A stretch of DNA of 64,000 nucleotides from Rhizobium sp. Root708 (GCF_001429725.1 NZ_LMHV01000003.1:1-64000), one strand, 5' to 3'. Positions 1 to 7,349 are shown, numbered from the stretch's first letter. Program-made: numbers and translations. The notes: generated by a model not told the origin, from the letters alone.

Positions 1-99
1 CAGCAGATGGCCAAGGACTACGTCTCCCTCAACATCGCCATCGGCGGCGGATACACACCGGACGGAAAACCAACCGTCGCTCCGCCAAAGGCAAGCTGA
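1..99 (+). CDS. C-terminal end of a NodT-family RND efflux outer-membrane lipoprotein (5' truncated by window edge)
   Basis: Only the last 32 codons are present, open at the left edge and ending in TGA. The residues visible include QMAKDYVSLNIAIGGGY, which matches the usual C-terminal signature of NodT/OprM-type outer-membrane channel lipoproteins (a DYVxLxxALGGGW-like motif). Such proteins form the outer-membrane exit duct of tripartite RND pumps. The rest of the protein and any pump genes lie outside the window, so the assignment rests on this short tail alone. Confidence 0.55.
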   Translation, partial: QQMAKDYVSLNIAIGGGYTPDGKPTVAPPKAS

Positions 100-203
100 T
101 CAGGCAGCATTGCGGACGACCGGACTCCGCCGAGGTGTTAGCGTGTCGTTAAGGAATCTGACCTATATTAGAACAGCTGGAAGTACTGAAATAGGGCATA
201 GGA

Positions 204-242
204 GCGACCGCCGTTTCATTTGGACGCAACCTCGGCGGTCGC
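204..242. repeat. Inverted repeat downstream of the NodT-like gene
   Basis: Perfect 10-base arms, GCGACCGCCG (204-213) and CGGCGGTCGC (233-242), are separated by a 19-base loop in the 233-base gap before the next gene. There is no T-tract, so it is not a classical intrinsic terminator. It may be a weak transcription stop or an mRNA-stabilising stem. Nothing else is recognisable between 100 and 332. Confidence 0.35.
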
Positions 243-332
243 ATCCCTCCACCCCTGCAGCCTTAACCTTACCAGCTAACCAATTCATTAGCATCTCCTT
301 GAAAACACACATGGTTATGGCAAGGTCCAGCC

Positions 333-557
333 ATGACGAACATTCGCTCTCCCAGATACAGCGCCGAAGATGCAGCCCGCTCGCGCGAATGCGTAAAGGC
401 CTGCGAAAGCGCCATAACCGATGTTGTCCGTCGCGCGGTAGCGGCGGGATGGCGTGAAGAGGAATTCGCCCTTCACCTTGCAGATGCAGCCGAGAATTAC
501 GTCATGTACCTGGCCAAGCGGCCGGACCGCCGACTGATCGCGGCAAACAGCAACTGA
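333..557 (+). CDS. Small conserved-type hypothetical protein, 74 aa
   Basis: A short soluble protein rich in charged residues with a predicted helical character (residues about 10-60) and no signal peptide, membrane segment or catalytic motif. The reading frame starts at ATG and has the codon bias of its neighbours (strong G/C at third positions), which supports it being real. It stands alone between the NodT-like tail and the DUF1236 gene. No family is recognised and no function is proposed. Confidence 0.5.
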   Translation: MTNIRSPRYSAEDAARSRECVKACESAITDVVRRAVAAGWREEEFALHLADAAENYVMYLAKRPDRRLIAANSN

Positions 558-716
558 TCGCAAGACGCCGCGATGATGCAGCCTCTTGCGCCTGCCGAAA
601 CAAGGCGCAAGACCGCATCGCGATCGCCCCTATCTTTCGCCGGATTGGCCAAAGCGGCCCCGATCACGGCATATGACATCGCCCAGCCAAGCGTGTTTCC
701 GAAGCCGGCCCGCGGA

Positions 717-741
717 GGAACAACGAGCAACCGCGCTCGTT
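717..741 (+). promoter_or_regulatory. EcfG (general stress sigma factor) promoter for the DUF1236 gene
   Basis: GGAAC at 717-721 and CGTT at 738-741 are separated by exactly 16 bases, the consensus of alphaproteobacterial EcfG/RpoE2 promoters. The predicted start of transcription is about 7 bases downstream, leaving a leader of roughly 28 bases with an AAGGAG ribosome site before the ATG at 776. The cognate sigma factor is encoded at 12546-13100. Confidence 0.75.
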
Positions 742-775
742 AAGTCCCCGCAAACTCGAGCTAAGGAGAATTGAA

Positions 776-1171
776 ATGTACAAGGCTCTACTTGTCAGCG
801 GCGCGATCGCGCTGTCTTCCCTGGCCACGAATGCGTGGGCCGATGGAACATTGACCGGCGCGGCCGGCGGCGCGGTAACCGGTGCCGTCGTAGGCGGGCC
901 GGTGGGCGCAGCAGTCGGTGGTGTTGCCGGCGCAGTAGTGGGTGCCGCCCTCGATCCGCCGCCGCGCGAAGTCGTGACCTACGTGGAAGCACAGCCAGCG
1001 CCGACAACGCCCGTCGTGATCCAGCAGCCGATCGTGGTCGGCAAGCCTATCCCCGCGGACGTGGTGGTGACGCCGGTCCCCGACAATCCCCATTACGCCT
1101 ACACTGTGGTCAACGACCGCCGTGTGATCGTTGAGCCGTCGACGCATCGTGTCGTTCAGGTTATTGAATAA
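776..1171 (+). CDS. Exported DUF1236-type protein with glycine-zipper segment
   Basis: A 131-aa protein with an N-terminal signal peptide (hydrophobic core residues 4-20, Ala-rich cleavage region near 22). A glycine/alanine/valine repeat of GG-AVxGAVVG type (about 25-60) resembles a glycine zipper. The C-terminal half holds the tyrosine/valine-rich DUF1236 pattern, with VVNDRRVIVEPSTHRVVQV at the end. The family is exported, of unknown function, and common in rhizobia. A strong ribosome site precedes the ATG, an EcfG promoter lies at 717-741 and a terminator follows, so this is a single-gene stress-induced unit. A role in the envelope during stress is inference. Confidence 0.85.
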   Translation: MYKALLVSGAIALSSLATNAWADGTLTGAAGGAVTGAVVGGPVGAAVGGVAGAVVGAALDPPPREVVTYVEAQPAPTTPVVIQQPIVVGKPIPADVVVTPVPDNPHYAYTVVNDRRVIVEPSTHRVVQVIE

Positions 1172-1208
1172 AGAGAAACTTAGCCCCGCAGCCGCGGGGC
1201 TTTTCTCT
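1172..1208 (+). terminator. Intrinsic terminator
   Basis: The stem AGCCCCGC (1182-1189) pairs with GCGGGGCT (1194-1201), followed by TTTT. An outer AGAGAAA/TTTCTCT extension makes it near symmetrical, so it can also serve the convergent gene ending at 1215. Confidence 0.85.
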
Positions 1209-1214
1209 ATGTCT

Positions 1215-2060
1215 CTACGCCTGCGGGCGATTTCTCAGCGCTTCCGCCTGGGCATAGAACTTCTTTTCCCACTCCTTGTGGTTATCCAGCCCCTCGCGGA
1301 TGAAGGGTGTGAACACGGCAAGGTTCATCAGCGCCCAGTTGACGAAGCGCGCCGGGAATTTCAGCGGCTTGACGAAATCGACAAAGAGAACGACGCGGGT
1401 CTTGTCCGTGTGGTTCCAGGCCTCGTGCTCATAGGCGTCGTCGAAAATCAGCGCCTTGCCTTCCTGCCAATGGCAAATCTGGTCCTTGACGCGAATTGCA
1501 AGCTTGTCGGCCGGTTCCGGCACGATCATCCCGACATGCAGACGCAACACGCCATTATAGGGACCGCGATGCGCCGGCAGATGCTTGCCCGGCTCGAAGA
1601 TCGAGAACATCGCGGTCTTCAGACCGGGGATCTTCTGCACCGCTTCCCAGGTCTTCGGGCAAGCCGCAATGTTCTGTTCGGCTTTGACGCCAAAACCGAG
1701 CAGGAAGAACGTCTTCCAGCCGGAGTCGGTCGAGATCGTCTTCACGTCGGTCGAAATGTCCTGGAAGGTCGGCAACTCGCTCTGGCGCACAAGGACGCGA
1801 TCGAGTTCGCCGCGGATATCAGGCCAGGCCTTCTCGACCTCGGCGGCCCAGGGAAAGGTCGCGTTGTCGTAGACCGGCGGGTTGCCGAGCTTGGCATATT
1901 TGAAATTCAGCTTCTCCGCCCACGCGACAATGCCCATGAAGAACCGTGTAACGGCGCCCGGACGATCCATCGGCGCGATACCGCTGGTGGCGAAGGATTG
2001 GCCGTCTGTTTTGGAATGAGATGCTTGGGAAAGAGTGGCGTCAGCTGTGCCGTCTGTCAT
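1215..2060 (-). CDS. Aspartyl/asparaginyl beta-hydroxylase (LpxO-like Fe(II)/2-oxoglutarate dioxygenase)
   Basis: A protein of 281 aa (ATG start at 2060; an upstream in-frame TTG at 2093 would add 11 residues). The core has the AspH/LpxO signature: KHLPAHRGPYNGVLRLHVG supplies the first iron histidine and the family's HRG-N-RLH pattern, and FDDAYEHEAWN near residue 230 supplies the second metal-binding region. Bacterial members hydroxylate lipid A acyl chains (LpxO) or peptidyl Asp/Asn, and the sequence does not decide which. A hydrophobic patch near residues 40-60 may hold it at the membrane. It faces the DUF1236 gene across a shared terminator. Confidence 0.85.
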   Translation of the reverse strand: MTDGTADATLSQASHSKTDGQSFATSGIAPMDRPGAVTRFFMGIVAWAEKLNFKYAKLGNPPVYDNATFPWAAEVEKAWPDIRGELDRVLVRQSELPTFQDISTDVKTISTDSGWKTFFLLGFGVKAEQNIAACPKTWEAVQKIPGLKTAMFSIFEPGKHLPAHRGPYNGVLRLHVGMIVPEPADKLAIRVKDQICHWQEGKALIFDDAYEHEAWNHTDKTRVVLFVDFVKPLKFPARFVNWALMNLAVFTPFIREGLDNHKEWEKKFYAQAEALRNRPQA

Positions 2061-2229
2061 GGGTTTTCCAATACGCGAATGCGAAAGTGTCAAAAGTCAC
2101 TCAGGATATGGACATGGAGACCTGTTTCGCAAGACCGCCACCAACCCGGTGAGCCCAAATGTCGCTTTACAGGCCTGCATCCCGCCGTTCGCGGGGCGGA
2201 GTGCGACATAAAGCGCAATCGAGCTGAAA

Positions 2230-2577
2230 TCAATGGGAGACCGATTTGGAGAAAAGGTTGACCACCAGAACACCGGCAATGATCAATCCAAGCCCGAGCA
2301 TGGCGGGCAGATCAAGACGCTGTTTGAAGTAGACGAGCCCGACCAGCGAGATCAGCACGATCCCGAGCGCGCTCCAGATGGCGTAGGCGATCCCGACCGG
2401 GATCACCTTCAGCGTCAGCGACAGGCAGTAGAACGCCGCGGCATAGCAGACGACCATCACCACACTCGGTCCGATACGGCTGAATTGCTGCGACAGCTGC
2501 AGCGCCGTCGTCCCGATGACCTCGAGCACGATCGCAACGAACAGCAATGAGTAAACGGCGATCGGAGCCATCAGCAT
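2230..2577 (-). CDS. Small multidrug resistance (SMR) family efflux transporter
   Basis: A 115-aa protein with four predicted membrane helices, the usual SMR size. The conserved membrane-embedded Glu is present in helix 1 (AIVLEVIGTTAL), and the IAYAIWSALGIVL motif characteristic of EmrE/QacE/SugE proteins is in helix 3. These proteins export cationic compounds in exchange for protons as an inner-membrane dimer. A second ATG two codons downstream could also be the start. It lies just downstream of the tetR-like gene on the same strand (24 bases), suggesting one transcript repressed by that protein. Confidence 0.9.
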   Translation of the reverse strand: MLMAPIAVYSLLFVAIVLEVIGTTALQLSQQFSRIGPSVVMVVCYAAAFYCLSLTLKVIPVGIAYAIWSALGIVLISLVGLVYFKQRLDLPAMLGLGLIIAGVLVVNLFSKSVSH

Positions 2578-2601
2578 CAGTCTTTCACGCGAGGATTTGT
2601 C

Positions 2602-3165
2602 TTACTTGCTGGTCAGTTCGATCAGGCGAGCGACGAGGGCCTGTCGATCGACGGTACCGGCACCATGACTGTCGACCATGTCGGCGAGCCACAGCCCATC
2701 GGCGGCGAAACGGACGAGCTGGGCGTCGATCGAGGAATCCGTGCCGACATATTCGTCGGCCCGATCCTGCACCCAATCCCGCCACCGGGCTCGCAACCGC
2801 GGCTCCGCGAGGATCGCGATGGTGACTTGCGCCCAGTGCGCCGCCTCCCCCGGATTGTCCTTGATTTCGACGACGGCGCGTAAGTAGGCGCGCGAAAAAC
2901 GCCCGTGCGGGACGGGGTCTTCGCGCATCCGCTCGTCGATATCGGCATCGAAACGCTCGAGGAGATTGTCGAACAGCGCATCCAGCAAGGCATTTTTGGT
3001 CGGGAAGTGATGCAGAAGCCCACCCTTGCTAACGCCCGAGGCGCTGGAAACGCCGTCGAGCGTGACGGCCCCCATACCCTGCTCCAGCGTCAGCCGAGCG
3101 GCAACGTCCAGCAACTGCTGGCGCACGAGGGCGGGTTGTTTGCGGCGATGATGAGCGAGTGACAT
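2602..3165 (-). CDS. TetR/AcrR family transcriptional repressor of the SMR gene
   Basis: A 187-aa protein with an N-terminal TetR helix-turn-helix (residues about 15-60, including VTLDGVSSASGVSKGGLLHHFPTKNALLDAL) and a helical C-terminal ligand domain. It lies 24 bases upstream of the SMR pump gene on the same strand. A perfect 14-base palindrome sits 13 bases upstream of its start codon (3179-3192). The arrangement is typical of a self-repressing regulator controlling a drug pump. The ligand cannot be read from sequence. Confidence 0.9.
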   Translation of the reverse strand: MSLAHHRRKQPALVRQQLLDVAARLTLEQGMGAVTLDGVSSASGVSKGGLLHHFPTKNALLDALFDNLLERFDADIDERMREDPVPHGRFSRAYLRAVVEIKDNPGEAAHWAQVTIAILAEPRLRARWRDWVQDRADEYVGTDSSIDAQLVRFAADGLWLADMVDSHGAGTVDRQALVARLIELTSK

Positions 3166-3178
3166 GCAGTATAAAGAT

Positions 3179-3192
3179 ACCGTCCAGACGGT
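3179..3192. promoter_or_regulatory. Palindromic TetR-type operator
   Basis: ACCGTCCAGACGGT is a perfect inverted repeat (arms ACCGTC/GACGGT, two-base spacer) in the leader or promoter of the tetR-SMR pair. Position, length and symmetry are those of TetR-family operators. Confidence 0.7.
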
Positions 3193-3310
3193 TTTGTCAA
3201 GAAGTATGTAAATCAGACTTCAGCCGAAGCACGTCCCCTGCGACAGTCGGCTGCGGTTGCGATTACCGGCGTGGCAGTGCATGAAGCATTGAGTTGATTG
3301 GAAAGATGCA

Positions 3311-3700
3311 GTGAGCGAAGAAGTCATTACGCTTTATCAGGCGATCGGCGGCGACGAGACCGTCCGTGCCTTGTCGCGCCGATTTTACGAGTTGATGGAC
3401 ACCTTGCCGGAGGCCGCTCATGTCCGCGCGGTGCATCCGCCCACACTCGAGGGAAGCGAAGAGAAGTTCTACGAGTACATCACCGGCTATCTGGGCGGGC
3501 CGCCGCTCTATACCGACAAGCGCGGGCACCCGCGGCTCCGCAGCAGGCATTTCGTCGCTGAAATCGGGCCTCTGGAGCGGGACGAGTGGCTTTTGTGCTT
3601 CCGCCGCGCGCTGGACGAGACCATCGAGAATCCGAAACTGCGCGAAATCATCTGGCCGCCGATCGAGCGGCTTGCCTACCACATGCAAAACAAGGAATAG
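3311..3700 (+). CDS. Group II truncated haemoglobin
   Basis: A 129-aa 2-over-2 globin with GTG start after GGAAAG. Visible features are LYQAIGGDETVRALSRRFYELM (helices A/B with the B10 aromatic), the Tyr-rich EKFYEYITGYLGGPPLYTDKRGHPRLRSRHFVAEIG segment carrying the distal region and the proximal His in LRSRHF, and a Trp in helix G (DEWLLCFRRAL) typical of group II (trHbO). Such proteins bind O2 or NO. It lies six bases upstream of the DUF423 gene, with which it is probably co-transcribed. Confidence 0.9.
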   Translation: MSEEVITLYQAIGGDETVRALSRRFYELMDTLPEAAHVRAVHPPTLEGSEEKFYEYITGYLGGPPLYTDKRGHPRLRSRHFVAEIGPLERDEWLLCFRRALDETIENPKLREIIWPPIERLAYHMQNKE

Positions 3701-3706
3701 CCGGCC

Positions 3707-4078
3707 ATGACCATGAACGAGCGCGTCGCGCCGCTTCTCTATATTTTTGCTGGTCTGTTCGGCTTTGCCGGCGTGGCGCTTGCCGCCGCCGCTGCCCACG
3801 GAGGTGGCGATGCCCATCTGGTCTCGTCGGCCTCGGCGATGTGCCTTGCCCATGCCCCTGCCCTTCTGGCGCTGGCAATCGGCATCGACAAGTTGAGAAC
3901 GGCATGGGTCGCCGGCCTGCTACTCGCGATCGGCACCCTGCTTTTCGCGGGCGACCTGACGATGGCGCGATACGCCGGATCGGGCCTTTTCCCGATGGCG
4001 GCGCCCACCGGCGGCTTTGCAATGATGTTTGGCTGGCTTGCAGTCGCGGTTGGGGCATTTATCCGCAAGCGGGCATAA
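3707..4078 (+). CDS. DUF423 family inner-membrane protein
   Basis: A 123-aa protein with four predicted membrane helices. It shows the family pattern: an Ala-rich first helix ending in AAAAHG, a second helix with HAPALLALAIG, GTLLFAGDLTMAR in the third, and PTGGFAMMFGWLAVAVGA in the fourth. The family is small, widespread and of unknown function. It starts six bases after the truncated haemoglobin gene stops, so the two form an operon. Confidence 0.85.
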   Translation: MTMNERVAPLLYIFAGLFGFAGVALAAAAAHGGGDAHLVSSASAMCLAHAPALLALAIGIDKLRTAWVAGLLLAIGTLLFAGDLTMARYAGSGLFPMAAPTGGFAMMFGWLAVAVGAFIRKRA

Positions 4079-4082
4079 GCTC

Positions 4083-4450
4083 TCAGGTCAGCGGTATCCG
4101 GCCGAACCGGAGAAGATTGCCGTAGGGCTCCTGAACATGGAACTCTTCCATGTTCCAGGCGCGCGCTTCAAAAGGGGAGAGACGCGGAACATCCCTGTCG
4201 CGGAATTCCGCGGCGAGAGCGCCAATCCCCCACGGCGTAGGTAGACGAGCTTCTTCTTGCGAAAGGAAACGATCATCGGCACGCCAGAAGTGCAAGTCGA
4301 TGCTTCAGGCGTCGAAGGATGAGATAATCCGCGACATAGTGGGCAGTCTCTGCGACCCGAGCTGATCGCGGTAGAATGCCGGCGTCTCGCCGATATCCGA
4401 CGAAAGGACCGGCAGCACCTCGACGCGGTCGGCGTCAGTTCGGGAGACCC
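4083..4450 (-). pseudogene. Decayed VOC/glyoxalase (bleomycin-resistance-like) gene
   Basis: Fragments of one VOC protein appear in alternating frames. VEVLPVLSSDIGETPAFYRD is encoded near 4365-4424. ETAHYVADYLILRR follows in a second frame near 4311-4352. LHFWRADDRFL and the C-terminal MEEFHVQEPYGNLLRFGR then return to the first frame, which has an in-frame TGA between the pieces. The order matches the usual family layout, so at least two compensating indels have broken the gene. It lies directly downstream of the monooxygenase gene on the same strand. No intact start codon is apparent. Confidence 0.65.
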
Positions 4451-4453
4451 GGA

Positions 4454-4774
4454 TCAGAGGCCCTCAACGACGCTGAAGCCTTCGAAAACCGGCGGCCCAA
4501 GATACATTGCCTTGCGATCCCCGGCATTGCGGTGAGCGGCGCGGAAGTTTTCAGACGTCGTCCAGTTCCGGAAGTCCTCTTCGCTGCGCCAGATCGTGTG
4601 GGAGGAGAACAGGGTATATCCCTCCTCCGCATTCGTCTTGCCCCGCAGCAGCCGGAATTCCACGAAGCCCGGCATTTCAGAGAGGCTGGAATCGCGGTTG
4701 CGCCAGACGGTCTCGAACTCTGCTTCCTGGCCGACGGCAACCTTGAAACGGTTCATGGCGATATACATCGGCAC
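4454..4774 (-). CDS. IsdG/HmuQ-type haem-degrading monooxygenase (ABM fold)
   Basis: A 106-aa antibiotic-biosynthesis-monooxygenase-fold protein. It reads NRFKVAVGQEAEFETVWRNR, then PGFVEFRLLRG, YTLFSSHTIWRSEEDFRNWT and SENFRAAH, the pattern of IsdG/HmoB/HmuQ haem-degrading enzymes (conserved Asn near the start, Trp, and the histidine in FRAAH that could ligate haem). Known rhizobial relatives (HmuQ/HmuD of Bradyrhizobium) open the haem ring and release iron. It is the third gene of a three-gene unit with an iron box upstream, next to tonB and hmu genes, so haem catabolism is the best reading. A generic quinol monooxygenase is less likely. Confidence 0.8.
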   Translation of the reverse strand: MPMYIAMNRFKVAVGQEAEFETVWRNRDSSLSEMPGFVEFRLLRGKTNAEEGYTLFSSHTIWRSEEDFRNWTTSENFRAAHRNAGDRKAMYLGPPVFEGFSVVEGL

Positions 4775-4783
4775 CCCCTGAGC

Positions 4784-5047
4784 TTAGCGTTTGCTGGTCG
4801 CGCTCATCGGCGCGAAGGCAACCACATTATTGCCGTTCGCAGCCTCGAGGCCAAGCGGCTTCTCGGGCAGCTGTCCGGGCATGCGGGCATCCCAGACAGG
4901 AAACTCCGTCACGTTGGCATAGTGTTCACGCATTTCGGCCTGTCGAACCATCAGGTCGTAGAGCTCAGGCACGAGGCCATCGCCATTCTGTGCGGCAAGC
5001 TTGTGCAAGCCGATCATCATAAACCCTTCCGGGCGCTTATCGGTCAT
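4784..5047 (-). CDS. Uncharacterised 87-aa protein in the iron-boxed haem operon
   Basis: A small soluble protein without signal peptide or membrane segment. A short motif, MREHYANVTEFPVWDARMPGQLP, sits in the middle, and the C-terminus is low-complexity. Its ATG overlaps the stop codon of the upstream DUF2325 gene (ATGA), and the monooxygenase gene starts nine bases after its stop, so the three are translationally linked. No family is recognised. By context it may assist haem or iron handling, which is inference only. Confidence 0.65.
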   Translation of the reverse strand: MTDKRPEGFMMIGLHKLAAQNGDGLVPELYDLMVRQAEMREHYANVTEFPVWDARMPGQLPEKPLGLEAANGNNVVAFAPMSATSKR

Positions 5048-5451
5048 CGGGCAGAATCTCGTTCGTTCATCGTTTGCAGCGCACGCTCGAGGCTGGACTT
5101 GCTGCCGTTTCTCAACGGGATGAAGACCTTGCCGAACTTCTTGCAGCCGGTTTTCACGCGAAGGCAGGCATCGTGGCTAATACAGTCGATCGGGCAGAAG
5201 ACGCAGTCGACGGAAGGCAGGACCGTATCGATACGCGATACCGCTTCACGCAGTCCGCCATCGTGATGGATCAGTTCCGCACCGAACGTGCTTGCGATCT
5301 GACGAAGATGCGCAACCTGGCAATCCCGGCCGCCGACATAGAGGAAGCTACGTCCATCGAGTTTGGACCGTCCGGCGCTCTCCTGCGCCGCTTCGAACAC
5401 CGCGGAAACGCGGATATCCCGGTTCGAACCCTTCTTTGCCTTGCGAGCCAT
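5044..5451 (-). CDS. DUF2325 domain protein, first gene of iron-boxed operon
   Basis: A 135-aa soluble protein. The DUF2325 domain covers residues about 35-125: FLYVGGRDCQVAHLRQIASTFGAELIHHDGGLREAVSRID, then VDCVFCPIDCISHDACLRVKTGCKKFGKVFIPLRNGS. It has five cysteines and several histidines, which could bind a metal or haem. It heads the operon DUF2325 - 87-aa protein - haem monooxygenase, and a TGA-N9-TCA iron box lies about 90 bases upstream, just after tonB. The family has no established function. Context points to iron-limited haem use. Confidence 0.8.
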   Translation of the reverse strand: MARKAKKGSNRDIRVSAVFEAAQESAGRSKLDGRSFLYVGGRDCQVAHLRQIASTFGAELIHHDGGLREAVSRIDTVLPSVDCVFCPIDCISHDACLRVKTGCKKFGKVFIPLRNGSKSSLERALQTMNERDSAR

Positions 5452-5540
5452 TTACCACCCGTTCGCTCGTTGATCCCACACGATTCCTGCGTGTGCGAAC
5501 GGACCTTATTAAACTTGATTTTTAGAGTAAAGTATAAAGT

Positions 5541-5555
5541 TGATTATTTTTATCA
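5541..5555. promoter_or_regulatory. Iron-responsive (RirA/IRO-type) box upstream of the DUF2325 operon
   Basis: TGATTATTTTTATCA fits the rhizobial iron-responsive operator consensus TGA-N9-TCA exactly and sits in an AT-rich patch (5510-5562) unlike the surrounding GC-rich DNA. A second imperfect site (TGA-N9-TAA, 5516-5530) lies closer to the gene. RirA represses such promoters when iron is plentiful. Confidence 0.7.
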
Positions 5556-5562
5556 TATTTCT

Positions 5563-6855
5563 TCATCGGCCCGTGACCTGAACTTCCTGCGTGAAGGACC
5601 AGCTGGGTTTTCCCCATTCGGCAGGCAATGGCGGGAACGGCGAGGCGCGGCGAACACCGTCGACAACCGCCTGATCCAGCTCGGGAATTCCGGAGCTTCG
5701 GGCAACCGAAAGCCCGCTCAGCGCGCCGCTGGAAGCAATCGTCAGCCGAACGCGCACGTTCATCGACGCCGTCATCCGCTTGTATTCGGAAGGAACCTTG
5801 ACGGAGCGGCGGATACGCGACTGTACCTTGCCCGGATAGTTGGCGACTGCGGCACTGCCGGAACCACCGCTGCTGCCGGCGCTGCGCGAATTCTGGTCGG
5901 ACTGGGCCGCCTCATTGCCGTCGACGGTTCCACGCTTGCTGTCCTGCTTGTTTTCGCCACCCGAGCCGGCGGTCACTTTCTCTTTCTTCGGAGGCAGCTT
6001 CTTCTCGACCGGCTTCGGTTTCTGAACCGGCTTTTGCGCAACGGGCTTTGCTTCCGGCGTCGGAACCTGTTCCGGCTCCGGAGCGACCTCGGCCGTCTCT
6101 GTCGGCTCTACCGGCGAAACCTCCGCCGGCGTCGCCTGCGCGACCGGCGGCGTCTCGGGCGGTGTTTCAGCCGGAACCTCGGTCGCCATCGGCTGCACCA
6201 CCGAGGTCTCCGCTGGCGACTGCGAGGTCAGAATTTCAGGCTCAGCCGCCACGATATTCTCCGGCGAGACGCGCGTCACTTCCTGCGTCGGCGCAACGGC
6301 CTCGGGCTGAACGGTTTCCGTCGGCTGCGTTTCCGCAGCTTGGACCGTTTGCGGCTGAACGCTTTCGGCGACGACCTCTTCGGGTTGAGGCTCTTCCGCT
6401 TCTTCCCCGGCCGCTGCCTGATCGGCTTCGGAATCGCCAAGGATGATGACGCTGACGACCTCGCCGGCTTCCTCGACAGGCGCTTGGGGCGTCACGACGA
6501 AGCCCACCAGCAAGGCAGCAATCACGGCGAAATGGAAAAAGCACGAGCTAAGGCAGGCAATGACGACGCCACGCTTGCGACCAACCGAACGCGATGCCGG
6601 CAGTTCGACGCTTTCGTCGAGCGATGGCGCCTTGGCTTCGCCGTTGCTCGCGGTACGAGGGTCCTGCGGAAAGGATTCAATGTGGGTCAGGCGGGTATAG
6701 TGCAGAACGGCTTCACCGGCCGGCTGGCGCTGCGCGTTCTTCAGCTCCGGCATTTCGTGACCCGGATGCATACCCGGGTTGTTGTCGTTCAAACCGCCGT
6801 CTGCGGCCGGATCAGCGAGATTAGGTCTCGACTTCGCTCTTGCTGAAACCACCAT
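5563..6855 (-). CDS. tonB: TonB energy-transducing protein
   Basis: A 430-aa protein from the ATG at 6855, chosen because AGGCAGGT lies six bases upstream; an in-frame GTG at 6876 is also possible. An N-terminal cytoplasmic arm of about 90 residues precedes one transmembrane helix (VIACLSSCFFHFAVIAALLVGF). A long Pro/Glu/Val-rich periplasmic spacer (about 120-300) and a basic KPVQKPKPVEKKLPPKK stretch follow. The C-terminal TonB domain holds YPGKVQSRIRRSVKVP and ends in the SSGIPELDQAVVDGVRRASPFPPLP pattern. TonB couples the proton-motive force through ExbBD to outer-membrane haem and siderophore receptors. It lies upstream of the DUF2325 operon and is read away from hmuPSTUV, an arrangement known in Rhizobium leguminosarum. 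Confidence 0.93.
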   Translation of the reverse strand: MVVSARAKSRPNLADPAADGGLNDNNPGMHPGHEMPELKNAQRQPAGEAVLHYTRLTHIESFPQDPRTASNGEAKAPSLDESVELPASRSVGRKRGVVIACLSSCFFHFAVIAALLVGFVVTPQAPVEEAGEVVSVIILGDSEADQAAAGEEAEEPQPEEVVAESVQPQTVQAAETQPTETVQPEAVAPTQEVTRVSPENIVAAEPEILTSQSPAETSVVQPMATEVPAETPPETPPVAQATPAEVSPVEPTETAEVAPEPEQVPTPEAKPVAQKPVQKPKPVEKKLPPKKEKVTAGSGGENKQDSKRGTVDGNEAAQSDQNSRSAGSSGGSGSAAVANYPGKVQSRIRRSVKVPSEYKRMTASMNVRVRLTIASSGALSGLSVARSSGIPELDQAVVDGVRRASPFPPLPAEWGKPSWSFTQEVQVTGR

Positions 6856-6914
6856 ATGCGCACCTGCCTCGGCCACTGAAACTGAAGCCGGCCGGGATCA
6901 TCCCGGCTGGATAA

Positions 6915-7349
6915 TCAACCTTCGAAGGGAACGGAAACCTGAGAACGCGTGACGAGGCCCTTCATGCACTCGCCCGCCGCCGGACCGTCGCAGACCGGCG
7001 TATCGTTGATCAGCAAACGGGTGACGCTCTCGCACTTGATGTTCGGCATATCGAACTGGCGAACGCGCTTCTTGCCCTGCGGCAGATCGCGGAAATCAAG
7101 AACGGTGATGCGATCAACGGCGTTCTTGTCGTTGAAGAAGGCGAGTTCGAACGAGACCTTGTTGATCGGCGCCGGCAGCTTGTTCAGCGCCACGAAAGTC
7201 ATCATGCAGCCCTTCTGCGACGGTGCCAGCGCGTTCAGCTCCACATCGAGGCTCGCCGCCGCGGAGGCGTCCTGCGCATAGGCCTGCGCAAAGCTCGAAA
7301 CCGCAAGAAGACCGCCCGCCAAAACCGCCGCAAACCTCGATATCAACAC
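6915..7349 (-). CDS. Small exported protein of the tonB-hmu locus
   Basis: A 144-aa protein from a GTG at 7349 (preceded by TGGAGA; a TTG five codons earlier is possible). It has a clear signal peptide ending in AQAYAQ near residue 26. The mature part contains KGCMMTFVALNKLPAPINKVSFELAFF and three further cysteines (KCES, VCDG, ECMK) that could form disulfides. It lies upstream of tonB on the same strand, 59 bases from the tonB start, and diverges from hmuP across an iron box. No family function is recognised. Co-location suggests a periplasmic accessory in haem or TonB-dependent uptake. Confidence 0.75.
   Translation of the reverse strand: MLISRFAAVLAGGLLAVSSFAQAYAQDASAAASLDVELNALAPSQKGCMMTFVALNKLPAPINKVSFELAFFNDKNAVDRITVLDFRDLPQGKKRVRQFDMPNIKCESVTRLLINDTPVCDGPAAGECMKGLVTRSQVSVPFEG

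Noticed and set aside
5516..5530. Second iron box close to the DUF2325 gene
   Set aside because: TGA-N9-TAA lacks the final TCA half, so it was mentioned only as an imperfect neighbour of the perfect box.
5074..6846. A 590-codon open frame on the plus strand opposite tonB
   Set aside because: It is the complement of the Pro/Glu-rich tonB and DUF2325 genes, gives an Arg/Leu-rich low-complexity product, and has no domain. It is an artefact of high GC codon use.
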